Part shown: positions 9,551 to 20,780 of the stretch, one piece after another
Layout: each line of letters begins with the position of its first letter
Numbering within the stretch: position 1 is the first letter of the stretch
Source of the DNA: Staphylococcus schleiferi
GTDB lineage: Bacteria; Bacillota; Bacilli; Staphylococcales; Staphylococcaceae
Length of the DNA: 64,000 bases
Assembly: GCF_900458895.1 (NCBI RefSeq)
Contig: NZ_LR962863.1
Span: 1,178,001-1,242,000, forward strand
Direction of reading: 5' to 3'
The notes under the pieces: model-generated
What the model was told of the DNA's origin: nothing
The model's input: only the letters and a program-made list of their open reading frames with translations
Databases searched by the model: none
Position numbers and translations under genes: made by a program

Positions 9551-10474
9551 ATGTCTGACATTATTCCTTTTCCAAAAATGAAGAACAAACTTATGAAGGA
9601 TATCGATGAGGCAATGAAGCAAGCACAATACGAACGTGCTTATGATGCTTTCAATGCATATGAACGCCATTTCGAGTTGTCGCCAGAACTTGCTTTAATG
9701 AAGTGTGAAGTGCTATGGCAACTCGAAGCTTATTTAGAGCTAAAAGAAGAATCTAACATTTTAATGGTGCAAGGTTTTCAGCCTTATGACACGTTGATGA
9801 TTTATTACATTAAAAGTTTATTTGCATTAGGACATTATCATTCGGTAGTTGAGATGATTACACAAGTGATTGATGAAGTGCGCGAACATGAGACAAGGCT
9901 CATTTTATTGCCGATTAAAGATCAAGCACAATCCAAATTAGACGAACGACAAGATTATATGGCACACCGTTTGCAAAATTTCACTTATTTGGATCAAAGT
10001 GAACAAACACAACTGCTTTTAAGTTTAATCGATGATAGCGCATATCAATTTCAGTCAACGATAGCCTATCTCTTGCAAAATGAAACCTTGCCAATGAATA
10101 TACAAAGTTTAATGCTTGAATATTTACGTTTTGCTCGTTACAATCAATGCGTTCAAGTGGAAAAACCATTTTGCAATTTGAAAGTAAAGCCAAGTGAACT
10201 GAGCGGCATTGAACAAACGACATTCAAAACTGAGCTTTTGCCCCGCATCATACATCGTTTAGAATCAGAAATGCCATCCTTTGTTCACGAAGCCTATGTT
10301 CACCTTCATACGCATAATATCGCGTTATATCCGGTTGATATTTTGGAAGAGGCGTCCATAGATACATGGATTGAGGGCTATATGAACTATTTTAAAGCGT
10401 TAATGGGTTTCGAATATGAAACAGATGGCGCGACAACTGCAATATTTAACTTGATAAAATCGTTAAATACATAG
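9551..10474 (+). CDS. Conserved TPR-like protein of unknown function
   Basis: About 307 aa, soluble, predominantly helical and leucine-rich. The N-terminal half has helix pairs typical of tetratricopeptide-like repeats (for example AYDAFNAYERHFELSPELALMK split over two helices). I do not recognise a catalytic motif. The start at ATG 9551 follows AGGTG by six bases; an in-frame GTG at 9542 is the alternative. It sits between a Nudix gene and tig, overlapping the end of the Nudix gene's context. A scaffold or interaction role is only inference from the repeats. Confidence 0.7.
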   Translation: MSDIIPFPKMKNKLMKDIDEAMKQAQYERAYDAFNAYERHFELSPELALMKCEVLWQLEAYLELKEESNILMVQGFQPYDTLMIYYIKSLFALGHYHSVVEMITQVIDEVREHETRLILLPIKDQAQSKLDERQDYMAHRLQNFTYLDQSEQTQLLLSLIDDSAYQFQSTIAYLLQNETLPMNIQSLMLEYLRFARYNQCVQVEKPFCNLKVKPSELSGIEQTTFKTELLPRIIHRLESEMPSFVHEAYVHLHTHNIALYPVDILEEASIDTWIEGYMNYFKALMGFEYETDGATTAIFNLIKSLNT

Positions 10475-10503
10475 GTATCATTATTTCAAACACTGACAAC
10501 CTA

Positions 10504-10512
10504 TGCTATAAT
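10504..10512 (+). promoter_or_regulatory. Extended -10 promoter element upstream of tig
   Basis: TGCTATAAT is an extended -10 box (TG, one base, TATAAT at 10507-10512), about 50 bp before the tig start. The -35 region (TTTCAA at 10484-10489) is weak, as is common for extended -10 promoters. Confidence 0.6.
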
Positions 10513-10561
10513 AAAGAAGTTGAAAAATTTTAAAAATGAAAAATCATGGAGGTTTTTATAC

Positions 10562-11881
10562 ATGACAGCAACTTGGGAAAAAAAAGAAGGTAATCAAGGG
10601 TTACTACAAGTAACTGTACCTGCAGAAGAAGTAGATAAAGCGTTAGATCAAGCGTTCAAAAAAGTAGTTAAACAAATCAATGTACCTGGTTTCCGCAAAG
10701 GTAAAGTACCACGCCAAATTTTCGAACAACGTTTTGGTGTAGAAGCACTTTATCAAGATGCCGTTGATATCTTGTTACCAAAAGCATACAGTGAGGCTGT
10801 AGTAGAAGCAGATATCAATCCAGTTGATCAACCTGAAATTGAAGTAACACAAATCGAAAAAGGTAAACCATTTACTTTCGATGCTACTGTTACAGTAGAA
10901 CCTGAAGTTCAATTAGGTGATTACAAAGGATTAGAAATCACAAAACAAGAAACTGAATTAACTGATGAAGAGCTTGAACAAACAATTGAACAACGCTTAG
11001 AAGCTATGGCTGATATGGTTATTAAAGAAGACGGTCAAGTTGAAGAAGGCGATACAGTTAACTTAGACTTTGATGGTTATGTAGACGGCGAACAATTTGA
11101 AGGTGGCCAAGCAGATGGTTACGACTTAGAAATCGGTTCAGGTATGTTTATCCCAGGTTTCGAAGAACAACTTGTTGGTTTGAAAGTAGGAGAAGAAAAA
11201 GAAGTTGAAGTGACATTCCCTGAAGAATATCACGCAGAAGAATTAGCGGGTAAACCAGCTACATTTAAAACAAAAATTAATGAAATCAAAACTAAAGAAG
11301 TGCCTGAGTTAGACGACGAGTTAGCAAATGAACTTGATTCTGAAGCTGATAACGTTGAACAATACAAAGAAAACTTACGTAAACAATTAACTGAACAAAA
11401 AGAAACAGATGCTGAAAACTTACAAAAAGAAGAAGCAATTACAATAGCAACTGACAATGCTACAGTAGATATTCCTGAAGCAATGATTAAAACAGAAGAA
11501 GATCGTATGGTTCAAGAATTTGCGCAACGTTTACAACAACAAGGTCTTAACCTAGAAACTTATTTCCAAATTTCTGGTCAATCTGAAGAAGACTTACGTG
11601 GTCAAATGAAAGACGATGCAGAACAACGTGTAAAAACTAACTTAACTTTAGCAGCAATCGCTGAAGCTGAAAATATCGAAGTTTCTGAAGAAGATGTTGA
11701 TAAAGAATTACAAACTATGAGTGAACAATTCAACATTTCAGTAGAAGACATCAAAAACACTTTAGGTAATACTGACATCGTTAAAAATGATGTACGTGTG
11801 AAAAAAGTAATTGATTTATTAGTTGATGAAGCGAAATTAGTTGAAGCAAAAGAAGATAACGAAGCAAGCGAAGAAGCTTAA
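10562..11881 (+). CDS. tig: Trigger factor (ribosome-associated chaperone, peptidyl-prolyl isomerase)
   Basis: Binds at the ribosome exit tunnel next to L23 and L29 and assists folding of nascent chains. At 439 aa it is slightly longer than S. aureus trigger factor. The ribosome-binding signature [16 protein letters not shown] is at about residues 43-58, the FKBP-type isomerase domain at about 163-248 ([16 protein letters not shown]), and the helical C-terminal substrate arms follow. ATG 10562 is chosen over the in-frame 10520 because GGAGG lies 9 bp upstream and the protein then begins MTATWEKK. It is followed by clpX, the usual order. Confidence 0.96.
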   Translation: MTATWEKKEGNQGLLQVTVPAEEVDKALDQAFKKVVKQINVPGFRKGKVPRQIFEQRFGVEALYQDAVDILLPKAYSEAVVEADINPVDQPEIEVTQIEKGKPFTFDATVTVEPEVQLGDYKGLEITKQETELTDEELEQTIEQRLEAMADMVIKEDGQVEEGDTVNLDFDGYVDGEQFEGGQADGYDLEIGSGMFIPGFEEQLVGLKVGEEKEVEVTFPEEYHAEELAGKPATFKTKINEIKTKEVPELDDELANELDSEADNVEQYKENLRKQLTEQKETDAENLQKEEAITIATDNATVDIPEAMIKTEEDRMVQEFAQRLQQQGLNLETYFQISGQSEEDLRGQMKDDAEQRVKTNLTLAAIAEAENIEVSEEDVDKELQTMSEQFNISVEDIKNTLGNTDIVKNDVRVKKVIDLLVDEAKLVEAKEDNEASEEA

Positions 11882-11962
11882 TTAAAGTATGTTGAGTGAT
11901 ACGATGGTTAGATCGAACATTCACTCAATGTTGGCTAGCGCAACTGTAATAAATTGACCCTT

Positions 11963-12026
11963 GAGGGGGTGGGATATTGAATTCTTGAACTCAAAGTTTT
12001 CTATAATCCCACTCTCATTTTCGTTT
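11963..12026 (+). terminator. Terminator of tig
   Basis: A stem formed by GAGGGGGTGGGATAT and ATAATCCCACTCTC, with a loop of about 25 bases that can itself pair (TTGAATTCTTGAACTCAA), followed by ATTTTCGTTT. The rest of the 423-bp tig-clpX gap holds only a likely clpX promoter (TATAAT at 12118-12123) and no gene that I can see. Confidence 0.75.
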
Positions 12027-12304
12027 ATTGGCTATTTCAAATTCGATAAGATGCATAGTCAATATAAGAATCAACGATTAGAATTTCAATTGATATGAAA
12101 GAACTAAGGGAATTGTATATAATAAAGTAGTAAGCATCACTTGTTAATGGTTTCTTGCTATTTACAAAACACATTACAGTTAAGGCTAAGAAGTTAATGA
12201 CTAGTCCAATAATGCAACGTAATGCAAATAACTTGAAAGAAACTATATTTGCGTAATAGAATGCATTCTAGTATAGTCGTTAAAGAACAGGGGTGTAATA
12301 AAGT

Positions 12305-13568
12305 ATGTTTAAATTCAATGAAGATGAAGAAAACTTAAAATGTTCTTTCTGTGGTAAAGATCAGGATCAAGTTAAAAAGTTAGTCGCAGGGAGCGGTGTC
12401 TATATTTGTAATGAATGTATCGAACTCTGCTCTGAAATCGTTGAAGAAGAATTAAGTCAACAAGATACAGAAGAATTGACAGAACTACCCACACCAAAAG
12501 AAATCATGGAGCAATTGAATAATTATGTCATCGGCCAAGAAAAAGCTAAAAAATCTTTAGCTGTCGCAGTTTATAATCATTATAAACGTGTTCAACAATT
12601 AGGACCTAAAGATGACGATGTAGAATTACAAAAAAGTAATGTCGCTTTAATTGGGCCTACAGGTAGCGGTAAAACATTGTTAGCACAAACTTTGGCTCGT
12701 ACATTAAATGTACCGTTCGCTATTGCAGATGCCACAAGTTTGACAGAAGCTGGATATGTAGGTGAAGATGTTGAAAACATTTTGTTACGTTTAATACAAG
12801 CAGCTGATTTCGATATTGATAAAGCTGAAAAAGGTATTATTTATGTCGATGAAATTGATAAAATCGCACGTAAATCTGAGAATACGTCTATTACACGTGA
12901 CGTTTCTGGTGAAGGTGTTCAACAGGCATTACTCAAAATCTTGGAAGGTACAACTGCAAGCGTGCCGCCACAAGGTGGACGTAAGCATCCGAACCAAGAG
13001 TTTATCCAAATCGACACAACAAATATTCTCTTTATTTTTAGGTGGCGCATTTGATGGTATTAACGAAGTCATTAAACGCCGCTTAGGTGAAAAGGTTATC
13101 GGTTTCGCAAGTAATGAAGTTTCAAATTATGATGAAGCAAGTTTACTCGAACAAATTCGACCAGAAGATTTACAAACTTATGGCTTAATTCCTGAGTTTA
13201 TTGGTCGTGTACCTATTGTTGCCAACCTTGAAACATTAGATGTCGAAGCGCTTAAAAATATTTTAACGCAACCTAAAAATGCACTTGTTAAACAGTATAC
13301 AAAAATGCTTGAATTAGATGGTGTTTCATTAGAGTTTACTGAAGAAGCATTAGCAGCAATAAGTGAAAAAGCAATTGAACGTAAAACAGGTGCACGTGGT
13401 CTACGTTCTATTATTGAAGAAGCGTTGATTGATATCATGTATGATATTCCTTCAACTGAAGATGTCGTGAAGGTTGTTATTACTAAAGAAACAATTGTTA
13501 ATGAAACTGAGCCAGAACTCTATGATTCTGAAGGTAATCTCGTTAACGTGACAAAAACTTCTGCATAA
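12305..13568 (+). pseudogene. clpX: ClpX, ATPase subunit of ClpXP protease, frame broken by one extra T
   Basis: AAA+ unfoldase that feeds substrates to ClpP. The N-terminal zinc domain (C13, C16, C35, C38), Walker A GPTGSGKT (117-124) and Walker B VDEID (181-185) lie in the first frame, which stops at 13054 after 249 codons. The rest, with the ClpP-binding IGF loop (KVIGF) and the C-terminal sensor domain, continues in another frame to 13568. The switch is a T5 run at 13035-13039. With four T the frame reads ILGGAFDG, and the protein is 420 aa, exactly the S. aureus length. Taken literally the product could not engage ClpP. A sequencing insertion is likely, but clpX is dispensable in some staphylococci, so a real lesion cannot be excluded. 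Confidence 0.9.
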
Positions 13569-13661
13569 ATCAAAGGGAAACTTAAGAGGATAATGGCATA
13601 AAAGAATGCTCGAAAGATAACTCTTCTATCAGTTTGCGTATGTTTTTTGTCTATTGTTACA

Positions 13662-13706
13662 AAGCTGAGTCTCATAATCAAATGGATTATGTCTCAGCTT
13701 TTTTTA
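13662..13706 (+). terminator. Terminator of clpX
   Basis: An AAGCTGAG..CATAATC stem pairs with GATTATG..CTCAGCTT, followed by seven T. Confidence 0.85.
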
Positions 13707-13734
13707 TAATAAAAATAAAAGAGGTGAAATTAAA

Positions 13735-14328
13735 ATGAATATTAATCCAAACCATGTCGATATATTAATAAGTGCAGTAAAGCCAGAACAATATCCCGAC
13801 CTCGGTTTGCCTGAAGTCGCACTAAGCGGACGCTCTAACGTAGGTAAATCGACATTTATCAATAGTATGATTGGACGCAAAAATATGGCGAGAACTTCAC
13901 AACAGCCAGGAAAAACGCAAACACTCAACTTTTTCAATATTGATGAGCAATTAATTTTTGTCGATGTGCCGGGTTACGGGTATGCCAAAGTAAGTAAAAA
14001 ACAACGTGAAGCATTTGGTAAAATGATAGAAACTTATATCACAACACGAGAACAGTTAAAACTCGTGATACAACTTGTTGACCTTCGTCATCCGCCGACA
14101 GAAGATGATGTGCTCATGTATGATTTTTTAAAGTATTATGACATCCCAACATTAATCATTGCGACTAAAGAAGATAAAATTCCAAAAGGCAAAGTCCAAA
14201 AGCATATTAAAATCATTAAAGAAAAGCTAGAGTTAGAAAAAGGGGATCAAATTATTAGTTATTCTTCAATTGAGAAAAAGAAGCAAGACTTAATTTGGTC
14301 TACAATTCAAGAATTTTTAGAAGCATAA
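13735..14328 (+). CDS. engB: Ribosome biogenesis GTP-binding protein EngB/YsxC
   Basis: Essential GTPase for 50S subunit assembly in Gram-positive bacteria. The 197-aa single-domain G protein has G1 GRSNVGKS at 32-39, G3 DVPGYG at about 75-80, G4 TKED at about 143-146 and the expected C-terminal basic tail. The ATG follows AGAGGTGAAAT. Placement after clpX is conserved in Firmicutes. It sits behind the clpX terminator, so it probably has its own promoter. Confidence 0.96.
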   Translation: MNINPNHVDILISAVKPEQYPDLGLPEVALSGRSNVGKSTFINSMIGRKNMARTSQQPGKTQTLNFFNIDEQLIFVDVPGYGYAKVSKKQREAFGKMIETYITTREQLKLVIQLVDLRHPPTEDDVLMYDFLKYYDIPTLIIATKEDKIPKGKVQKHIKIIKEKLELEKGDQIISYSSIEKKKQDLIWSTIQEFLEA

Positions 14329-14514
14329 AGACGATTTCGAAGTACATATGTTATTTTATTAAAGCATGTCAATACACATACGGACAGCATAAGATGAGGT
14401 TTTACAACGAAAGCATTTTATCATTCTTTTCTCATCCTAAGACACGCGTTCTTTAATAAATTTTTAAATTATCATATTAAAGTGTCTTTTTTTAATTAGA
14501 ATGAATCTAATCTA

Positions 14515-14523
14515 TGTTATAAT
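14515..14523 (+). promoter_or_regulatory. Extended -10 promoter of the hem operon
   Basis: TGTTATAAT (TG one base before TATAAT at 14518-14523), 32 bp upstream of hemA. The 17-bp-upstream position has only a poor -35 (ATTAGA). Confidence 0.65.
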
Positions 14524-14555
14524 GTAGTTATTGTAGATTATATGGGGGCATAAAC

Positions 14556-15896
14556 ATGTATTTAATAGCAGTAAGTGTAAATCATCGAACAGCTGATGTT
14601 ACATGTCGTGAGAAGCTAGCATTTAAAGAAGAAAATATGCTTAGCGTCCACGAATCACTGTTTGAAACAAAGTCTATATTAGAAAACGTGATATTATCAA
14701 CTTGTAATCGCACAGAAGTCTATGCTGTAGTCGATCAAATTCATACGGGCCGTTATTACATTCAAAGATTTTTGGCGAGACAATTTAGTTTTGAAGTAGA
14801 TGAGATTAAAGCCATTTCTGAGGTTAAAACAGAAAATGAGGCTATTGAACATCTATTTAAAGTTGCTTCTGGGTTAGATTCTATTGTGCTTGGAGAAACT
14901 CAGATACTAGGTCAAATCAGAGATGCTTTCTTTACAGCTCAAAAAGCAGGAACTACGGGCACTATATTTAATGAGTTGTTTAAGCAAGCGATCACTTTTA
15001 GTAAAAAGGCACACCATGAAACAGATATCGCAGACAACACAATCAGCGTGTCATACGGTGCTGTGGAACTAGCGAAAAAGATGTTCGGTAAACTTAATAA
15101 AAAGCATGCGTTAGTGATTGGTGCTGGTGAAATGGCAGAATTGTCATTACTTAATTTAAAAGGTGCTGGCGTAAGTGAGATTACGATAATTAATCGTACA
15201 TTATCACGTGCAAAATCATTAGCAGATCAATACGGGGTTCATTATGCTGAATGGGATGCGTTAGGTGATTTTCTTGTGAAATCAGATATCGTCATTAGTT
15301 CTACAAGTTCTGAACAATTTATTATTACGCAAGACATGTTAGAAATGTGTCAAGCTGTGGCGAAAACAGCTCAAAAAGTACTCATTGATATTGCTGTTCC
15401 GAGAGATATCGAACCATTTGAAGCAAATGATACAGAGTTGTTTATTTACGATGTTGATGATTTAAAAGGTCTCGTTGACGCCAATTTACGTGAACGTCGT
15501 AAAGCGGCAGACCAAATCCTAGCGCGTATACCGTCTGAAATTGAGAAACATAACGAATGGGTGAGAATGTTAGGCGTTGTCCCTGTTATTCGTGCTTTAC
15601 GAGAAAAAGCAATGTTAATTCAACAAGAGACGATGGAGAGCATCGATCGTAAGTTACCTAATATGTCTGAACGTGATCGTAAAGTTGTTTCTAAACATAC
15701 GAAAAGTATTATTAATCAAATGTTGAAAGACCCAATCAAGCAAGCCAAAGAAATAAGTGACGATCGAAACGCAGATGCTAAGCTTCAATTATTTAAAGAA
15801 ATTTTTGATTTAGAAGTTGAAGCGGATTATAAATCTCAAGCTATTGAGAAAAAAAGAACACTTTTAAGAGAGAGATTACTTAATTTTGAAACTTAA
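14556..15896 (+). CDS. hemA: Glutamyl-tRNA reductase
   Basis: First committed step of haem biosynthesis by the C5 pathway: NADPH reduction of Glu-tRNA to glutamate-1-semialdehyde. At 446 aa it is the family length. The nucleophilic cysteine is C50 in the STCNRTE motif. The [15 protein letters not shown] signature is at about 108-122, a Rossmann NADPH domain ([13 protein letters not shown]) starts near 186, and a C-terminal dimerisation helix follows. In several bacteria the protein level is controlled by HemX and proteolysis. It starts the operon hemA-X-C-D-B-L. Confidence 0.97.
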   Translation: MYLIAVSVNHRTADVTCREKLAFKEENMLSVHESLFETKSILENVILSTCNRTEVYAVVDQIHTGRYYIQRFLARQFSFEVDEIKAISEVKTENEAIEHLFKVASGLDSIVLGETQILGQIRDAFFTAQKAGTTGTIFNELFKQAITFSKKAHHETDIADNTISVSYGAVELAKKMFGKLNKKHALVIGAGEMAELSLLNLKGAGVSEITIINRTLSRAKSLADQYGVHYAEWDALGDFLVKSDIVISSTSSEQFIITQDMLEMCQAVAKTAQKVLIDIAVPRDIEPFEANDTELFIYDVDDLKGLVDANLRERRKAADQILARIPSEIEKHNEWVRMLGVVPVIRALREKAMLIQQETMESIDRKLPNMSERDRKVVSKHTKSIINQMLKDPIKQAKEISDDRNADAKLQLFKEIFDLEVEADYKSQAIEKKRTLLRERLLNFET

Positions 15897-15910
15897 CAAG
15901 CGGTGATGCT

Positions 15911-16747
15911 ATGGAAGAGGCCTTTTTTATACGGTTTCATGAAATAATATTATTGATTTATTTAGTGAGCATGATTTGTTTAATTATAGACGTGTTCCAA
16001 AAAAATTATCGTGTGCAAAATATTGGTTTTTATGCATTAGGGATTGTTTGGTTTTGTCAAACAGTCTCTTTAACTATGTTTATTACGTGGCAAAAACAAT
16101 TGCCGTTAACATCTCTAGTGGAGAGTTTTTATGTTTTAACGTGGTTAATACTGACAGTTACCTTTGTCATGTCAGTGATGCGACAATCTGACTTTATGAT
16201 TGCATTTTTAAATGTAATTGGCTTTATCTTTATGACTATTTATACGTTTCATCCACAACAATTTAAAATGGGTGGAACGCGACTCACAGTTATGAATGAG
16301 CTCCTTGTTTTCCATATATCACTCGCTTTACTAAGCTATGTGATTTTTGCAGTTGCATTTGTAAATGCAATCATCTATTTGATTCAATATCGCAATTTAA
16401 AACAAAAGCGATTTAATCAAAATTATTTTCGAATGAGCAGTATCGGGACACTCGAAAAAATTGTATTTTACAGTTCTCTTGTTGGCACAATCATTATGTT
16501 TATAAGCTTGTTATTAGGAATATTATGGGGAATGAATTCAATCGGCTTCCATATTTTCGCCGATTTGAAAGTCATTTCATCATTAATTATTTTTGTAGCT
16601 TATTCTATATTTATTGCTTTACGAATCACACATCGATTTAAGCAATACTTTTTAATTCAGTTGAACATTATGTTATTTTTATGCTGTATGTTTAACTTGA
16701 TTGTGGTCACTCAATTATCAACGTTCCATCAATGGACGGGTGTGTAA
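15911..16747 (+). CDS. hemX: HemX, membrane protein of the haem operon
   Basis: A 278-aa integral membrane protein with about eight hydrophobic segments, of the cytochrome c assembly (CcsA/ResC-like) family. In Bacillus and Staphylococcus HemX lowers the amount of HemA post-translationally. The position, 14 bp after hemA and 25 bp before hemC, matches that role. The ATG is preceded by CGGTGATGCT, a weak ribosome-binding site, which would fit low expression. No catalytic residues are expected or seen. Confidence 0.9.
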   Translation: MEEAFFIRFHEIILLIYLVSMICLIIDVFQKNYRVQNIGFYALGIVWFCQTVSLTMFITWQKQLPLTSLVESFYVLTWLILTVTFVMSVMRQSDFMIAFLNVIGFIFMTIYTFHPQQFKMGGTRLTVMNELLVFHISLALLSYVIFAVAFVNAIIYLIQYRNLKQKRFNQNYFRMSSIGTLEKIVFYSSLVGTIIMFISLLLGILWGMNSIGFHIFADLKVISSLIIFVAYSIFIALRITHRFKQYFLIQLNIMLFLCCMFNLIVVTQLSTFHQWTGV

Positions 16748-16772
16748 CGAATTTTTATTGGAGGAAAACTTA

Positions 16773-17696
16773 ATGCGTAAACTTATTGTCGGTTCAAGAA
16801 GAAGCCAACTTGCGCTTACCCAAAGTCAACAGTTTATTGATCGTTTAAAAGCAATTGAACCTGATTTGGATATTGAAATTAAGGAAATTGTAACTAAAGG
16901 CGATCAAATAGTCGATAGACAATTATCGAAAGTAGGCGGAAAAGGCTTATTTGTAAAAGAAATTCAAAATGAATTATTTAATCATCAAATCGACTTTGCG
17001 ATACATTCGTTAAAAGATGTACCTAGTGAATTACCTGAAGGGCTTACATTAGGGTGTATCCCAGATCGAGAGAACCCTTTTGATGCCTATATCGCTAAAA
17101 ATCATGTGCCACTCAATGCGTTGCCTGATGGGAGTATCGTTGGTACAAGTTCACTACGACGTGGTGCACAAATTTTAGCGAAATACCCAAAACTCGAGAT
17201 TAAATGGATACGAGGTAATATCGATACGCGATTAAAGAAACTCCATTCAGAGGATTATGATGCGATAATCTTAGCTGCAGCAGGTTTAAAACGAATGGGT
17301 TGGTCTGACGATATCGTTACGTCTTACCTTGATAAAGGACAACTTGTTCCAGCGATTGGTCAAGGTGCACTGGGTATAGAGTGTCGTTCAGACGATTATG
17401 AATTATTGGCGTTGCTTGCTAAGGTACATAATCAAGATGTGGCTGACTGTGTTGCTGCAGAACGTACATTCTTGAAGGAGATGAATGGAAGTTGCCAAGT
17501 CCCTATTGGCGGCTATGCCTATAAAGATGACAATCAACGTATCCATTTTACAGGTCTGATTATGTCACCAGATGGTACGCAACGCTTTGAGCACACTGAA
17601 ATGGGAGACCAACCTGTTGAATTGGGGAATAAAGTGAGTCAAGCATTAAAAGCGCAAGGTGCGGATCAAATTATAGCAGCTTTAAACGAAGAATAA
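16773..17696 (+). CDS. hemC: Porphobilinogen deaminase (hydroxymethylbilane synthase)
   Basis: Polymerises four porphobilinogens into hydroxymethylbilane. The 307-aa protein has the three-domain family architecture. C241 in [10 protein letters not shown] carries the dipyrromethane cofactor, and the catalytic aspartate lies in the HSLKDVP segment at 78-84. The start ATG 16773 follows GGAGGAAAACTTA. An upstream in-frame ATG at 16701 lies inside hemX and lacks a ribosome-binding site. Third gene of the haem operon. Confidence 0.97.
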   Translation: MRKLIVGSRRSQLALTQSQQFIDRLKAIEPDLDIEIKEIVTKGDQIVDRQLSKVGGKGLFVKEIQNELFNHQIDFAIHSLKDVPSELPEGLTLGCIPDRENPFDAYIAKNHVPLNALPDGSIVGTSSLRRGAQILAKYPKLEIKWIRGNIDTRLKKLHSEDYDAIILAAAGLKRMGWSDDIVTSYLDKGQLVPAIGQGALGIECRSDDYELLALLAKVHNQDVADCVAAERTFLKEMNGSCQVPIGGYAYKDDNQRIHFTGLIMSPDGTQRFEHTEMGDQPVELGNKVSQALKAQGADQIIAALNEE

Positions 17697-17710
17697 AGAA
17701 GGTGTATAAA

Positions 17711-18388
17711 ATGAAGCCAGTCATAGTGATGACACAAACAAAGCCGTATGTTGATGAACGTGTTGAGATACAACATTTACCATTTGTAGAGATACAAACT
17801 TTATCTTTTGATACGCGCCTGTTAGATACGCACTACGACTGGCTCATTTTGACTTCTCAAAATGCTATTCGATATTTTCTACCTTATATGAAGCAATTAA
17901 ATTATCGCCATCTTGCAGTCATCGGACAAAAAACAAAAGCATTTTGTGAATCTAATCAGTTAGATGTTCATTTTTACCCATCTGACTATTCTCAAGAAGG
18001 CTTTTTAAAAGAATTTTCGGTAGATAGTGAACTTCAAATTCTTTTGCCGTCCAGCAAGTTAGCGCGACCGTTGCTGCAACAAACGCTTGAAATGAGAGGT
18101 TGTCAAGTTCATAAAATTGATCTTTATCAACCACATCCGGTACAACAGAATATTGATGAGGCTTATAATCGTATTCAAAAAAATGCTGTTGATGCAGTGA
18201 CATTTGCAAGTGCTTCAGCTGTAAATGCTTTTTTTCAGCAGTACCAGCCTCGTCATTTTGACCAATACTTTGCTATAGGCAAACAAACCGCTAATGCAAT
18301 CAAAAACTATGGCAACAATTGTTATACTGCTCAAATCCAAACTTTAGAATCAATTGTGGATAAAATAATAGAAATGAGGGTTTTATAA
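17711..18388 (+). CDS. hemD: Uroporphyrinogen-III synthase
   Basis: Cyclises hydroxymethylbilane with inversion of ring D. The 225-aa protein is poorly conserved in sequence, as is normal for this family. The [25 protein letters not shown] and C-terminal [10 protein letters not shown] segments are recognisable. ATG 17711 follows AGAAGGTG with good spacing; the alternative GTG at 17702 is part of that site. The stop overlaps the hemB start by one base (TAATG). Identity is supported mainly by its place between hemC and hemB. Confidence 0.92.
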   Translation: MKPVIVMTQTKPYVDERVEIQHLPFVEIQTLSFDTRLLDTHYDWLILTSQNAIRYFLPYMKQLNYRHLAVIGQKTKAFCESNQLDVHFYPSDYSQEGFLKEFSVDSELQILLPSSKLARPLLQQTLEMRGCQVHKIDLYQPHPVQQNIDEAYNRIQKNAVDAVTFASASAVNAFFQQYQPRHFDQYFAIGKQTANAIKNYGNNCYTAQIQTLESIVDKIIEMRVL

Positions 18389-19365
18389 TGGAATTTGATA
18401 GACATAGACGTTTAAGATCATCACGTACAATGCGTGATATGGTAAGAGAAACACATCTAAGAAAAGAAGATTTAATATATCCTATTTTTGTTGTCGAAAA
18501 AGATGATGTTAAAACAGAAATTAAATCTTTACCTGGCGTTTATCAAATTAGTTTGAATTTATTGCATGAAGAAATTCAAGCTGCATACGATTTAGGAATT
18601 CGTGCAATCATGTTTTTCGGCATCCCTAATGAAAAAGATAGTTGTGGTACAGGGGCTTATGTAGAAGATGGTGTTATACAAAAAGCGACACGAATTGCAA
18701 AATCAATGTATAAAGACTTATTAATACTTGCAGATACTTGTCTATGTGAGTATACGGATCATGGCCACTGCGGTTTAATTGACCCTCATACACACGATGT
18801 AGACAATGATAAAACTTTACCTTTATTAGTGAAAACTGCGATTTCTCAAGTAGAAGCAGGCGCTGATATTATTGCACCAAGCAATATGATGGATGGTTTT
18901 GTAATTGCTATACGTGAAGGGCTCGATGAAGCCGGATACCAAAATATACCAATTATGAGTTATGCCATTAAATATGCATCTAGCTTTTTCGGTCCATTTA
19001 GAGATGCTGCAGAATCAGCGCCTTCTTTTGGAGATAGAAAGACATATCAAATGGATCCTGCCAACCGCTTAGAGGCACTTCGAGAATTGGAATCTGACCT
19101 TAAAGAAGGTGCCGATATGATGATTGTTAAACCCGCACTGAGCTATTTAGATATTATTCGAGATGTTAGAAATCATAGCAACGTTCCAATTGTGGCATAC
19201 AATGTAAGTGGTGAGTACAGTATGACAAAGGCAGCAGCTTTGAATGGTTGGATTGATGAAGAAAAAGTCGTTATGGAACAAATGATTTCTATGAAGCGTG
19301 CAGGTGCTGATATGATTATCACTTATTTCGCTAAAGATATCTGTCAATATTTAGATAAGGAATAA
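18388..19365 (+). CDS. hemB: Delta-aminolevulinic acid dehydratase (porphobilinogen synthase)
   Basis: Condenses two aminolevulinate molecules to porphobilinogen. At 325 aa it is typical. The zinc-type active site is present: C118, C120 and C128 in [15 protein letters not shown]. The two Schiff-base lysines are K195 (SYAIKYAS) and K248 ([11 protein letters not shown]). In staphylococci, hemB loss gives small-colony variants; nothing in this sequence suggests such a defect. It overlaps hemD and is followed 14 bp later by hemL. Confidence 0.97.
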   Translation: MEFDRHRRLRSSRTMRDMVRETHLRKEDLIYPIFVVEKDDVKTEIKSLPGVYQISLNLLHEEIQAAYDLGIRAIMFFGIPNEKDSCGTGAYVEDGVIQKATRIAKSMYKDLLILADTCLCEYTDHGHCGLIDPHTHDVDNDKTLPLLVKTAISQVEAGADIIAPSNMMDGFVIAIREGLDEAGYQNIPIMSYAIKYASSFFGPFRDAAESAPSFGDRKTYQMDPANRLEALRELESDLKEGADMMIVKPALSYLDIIRDVRNHSNVPIVAYNVSGEYSMTKAAALNGWIDEEKVVMEQMISMKRAGADMIITYFAKDICQYLDKE

Positions 19366-19379
19366 AAGGAGGTCACATC

Positions 19380-20675
19380 ATGCGTTATAATGAATCCATT
19401 AAAGCTTTTGAAAAAGCAGAAAAACTCATGCCAGGCGGTGTGAATAGTCCAGTTCGTGCTTTTAAATCTGTAGATACACCCGCTATTTTTATGGATCACG
19501 GTGAAGGAAGCCGTATTTATGATATAGACGGAAATGAATATATTGATTACGTTTTAAGTTGGGGACCATTAATTTTAGGTCATCGCGACCCAAAAGTCAT
19601 TGAAGAAATCCATAAAGTCGTTGATCGTGGAACAAGTTTCGGCGCTTCGACATTAGAAGAAAATCGTCTTGCTGAACTGGTGATTGAACGTGTACCATCA
19701 ATTGAAAAAGTTCGCATGGTTTCTTCTGGTACAGAAGCAACGTTAGATACATTGCGACTTGCACGTGGATATACAGGTAAAAATAAAATTATCAAGTTTG
19801 AAGGTAATTATCATGGACATAGTGATTCTCTGTTAATCAAAGCAGGATCTGGTGTAGCCACACTTGGCTTGCCTGATTCTCCTGGGGTGCCTGAAGGGAC
19901 AGCTAAAAATACAATTACCGTTCCGTATAATGATCTAGATGCAGTACGCTATGCTTTTGAACAATTTGGTGATGATATTGCGGCAGTTATCGTAGAACCT
20001 GTATCAGGTAATATGGGCGTAGTGCCACCTATTAACAATTTCTTGCAAGGCTTACGTGACATTACACAAGAAAATGATGCATTGCTTATTTTTGATGAAG
20101 TCATGACAGGCTTTAGAGTAGGTTACAATTGTGCGCAAGGTTATTTTGATGTCATACCTGATTTAACATGTTTAGGTAAGGTCATCGGTGGTGGCTTACC
20201 TGTTGGTGCATTTGGTGGTCGTAAAGAGATTATGGATCATATCGCGCCAAGTGGTGATATTTACCAAGCAGGGACACTCTCAGGAAACCCTCTAGCAATG
20301 ACAAGTGGTTACATGACATTAAGCCAATTGACACCAGAAAGTTATGACTACTTTAATCAATTAGGTGATATGTTAGAAGACGGGCTTAAAAAAATCTTTA
20401 ATCGCTATGGTATTCCATTAACTGTCAACCGAGCAGGTTCAATGATAGGGTTTTTCTTAAATGAAGGTCCTGTTACGAATTTTAAAGAAGCAAATGCTTC
20501 AGATCATGAATTATTCCGCGTTCTTTATCGTGAGCTTGCAGTACAAGGTATCTTTTTACCTCCGTCACAATTTGAAGGTATGTTTTTGTCAACGGCTCAT
20601 ACAAAAGATGATATTCAACAAACTTTAGAAGCATTTGATACAGCTCTAGAGCGAATTACAAAAGCAACACAATAA
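19380..20675 (+). CDS. hemL: Glutamate-1-semialdehyde 2,1-aminomutase
   Basis: PLP-dependent enzyme converting glutamate-1-semialdehyde to 5-aminolevulinate, the step after HemA. 431 aa. The [16 protein letters not shown] segment is at about 115-130, DEVMTGFR at 239-246, and the PLP lysine K267 in CLGKVIGGG. The N-terminal [13 protein letters not shown] is diagnostic. An AAGGAGGTCACATC site precedes the ATG. It is the last gene of the operon. Staphylococci can carry a second paralogue elsewhere. Confidence 0.97.
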   Translation: MRYNESIKAFEKAEKLMPGGVNSPVRAFKSVDTPAIFMDHGEGSRIYDIDGNEYIDYVLSWGPLILGHRDPKVIEEIHKVVDRGTSFGASTLEENRLAELVIERVPSIEKVRMVSSGTEATLDTLRLARGYTGKNKIIKFEGNYHGHSDSLLIKAGSGVATLGLPDSPGVPEGTAKNTITVPYNDLDAVRYAFEQFGDDIAAVIVEPVSGNMGVVPPINNFLQGLRDITQENDALLIFDEVMTGFRVGYNCAQGYFDVIPDLTCLGKVIGGGLPVGAFGGRKEIMDHIAPSGDIYQAGTLSGNPLAMTSGYMTLSQLTPESYDYFNQLGDMLEDGLKKIFNRYGIPLTVNRAGSMIGFFLNEGPVTNFKEANASDHELFRVLYRELAVQGIFLPPSQFEGMFLSTAHTKDDIQQTLEAFDTALERITKATQ

Positions 20676-20780
20676 ATATTTGACTATTTTACACAACTAA
20701 AAGTACTATAATGAATAAAATGCCAATTTTATTGTTTATAATTATTAAAAACAAAAGTGCTGTAAATGATAGGAGGGACC

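Noticed and set aside
11882-12304. Hidden small gene between tig and clpX
   Set aside because: Short frames lack ribosome-binding sites. The tig terminator and a likely clpX promoter account for the visible structure.
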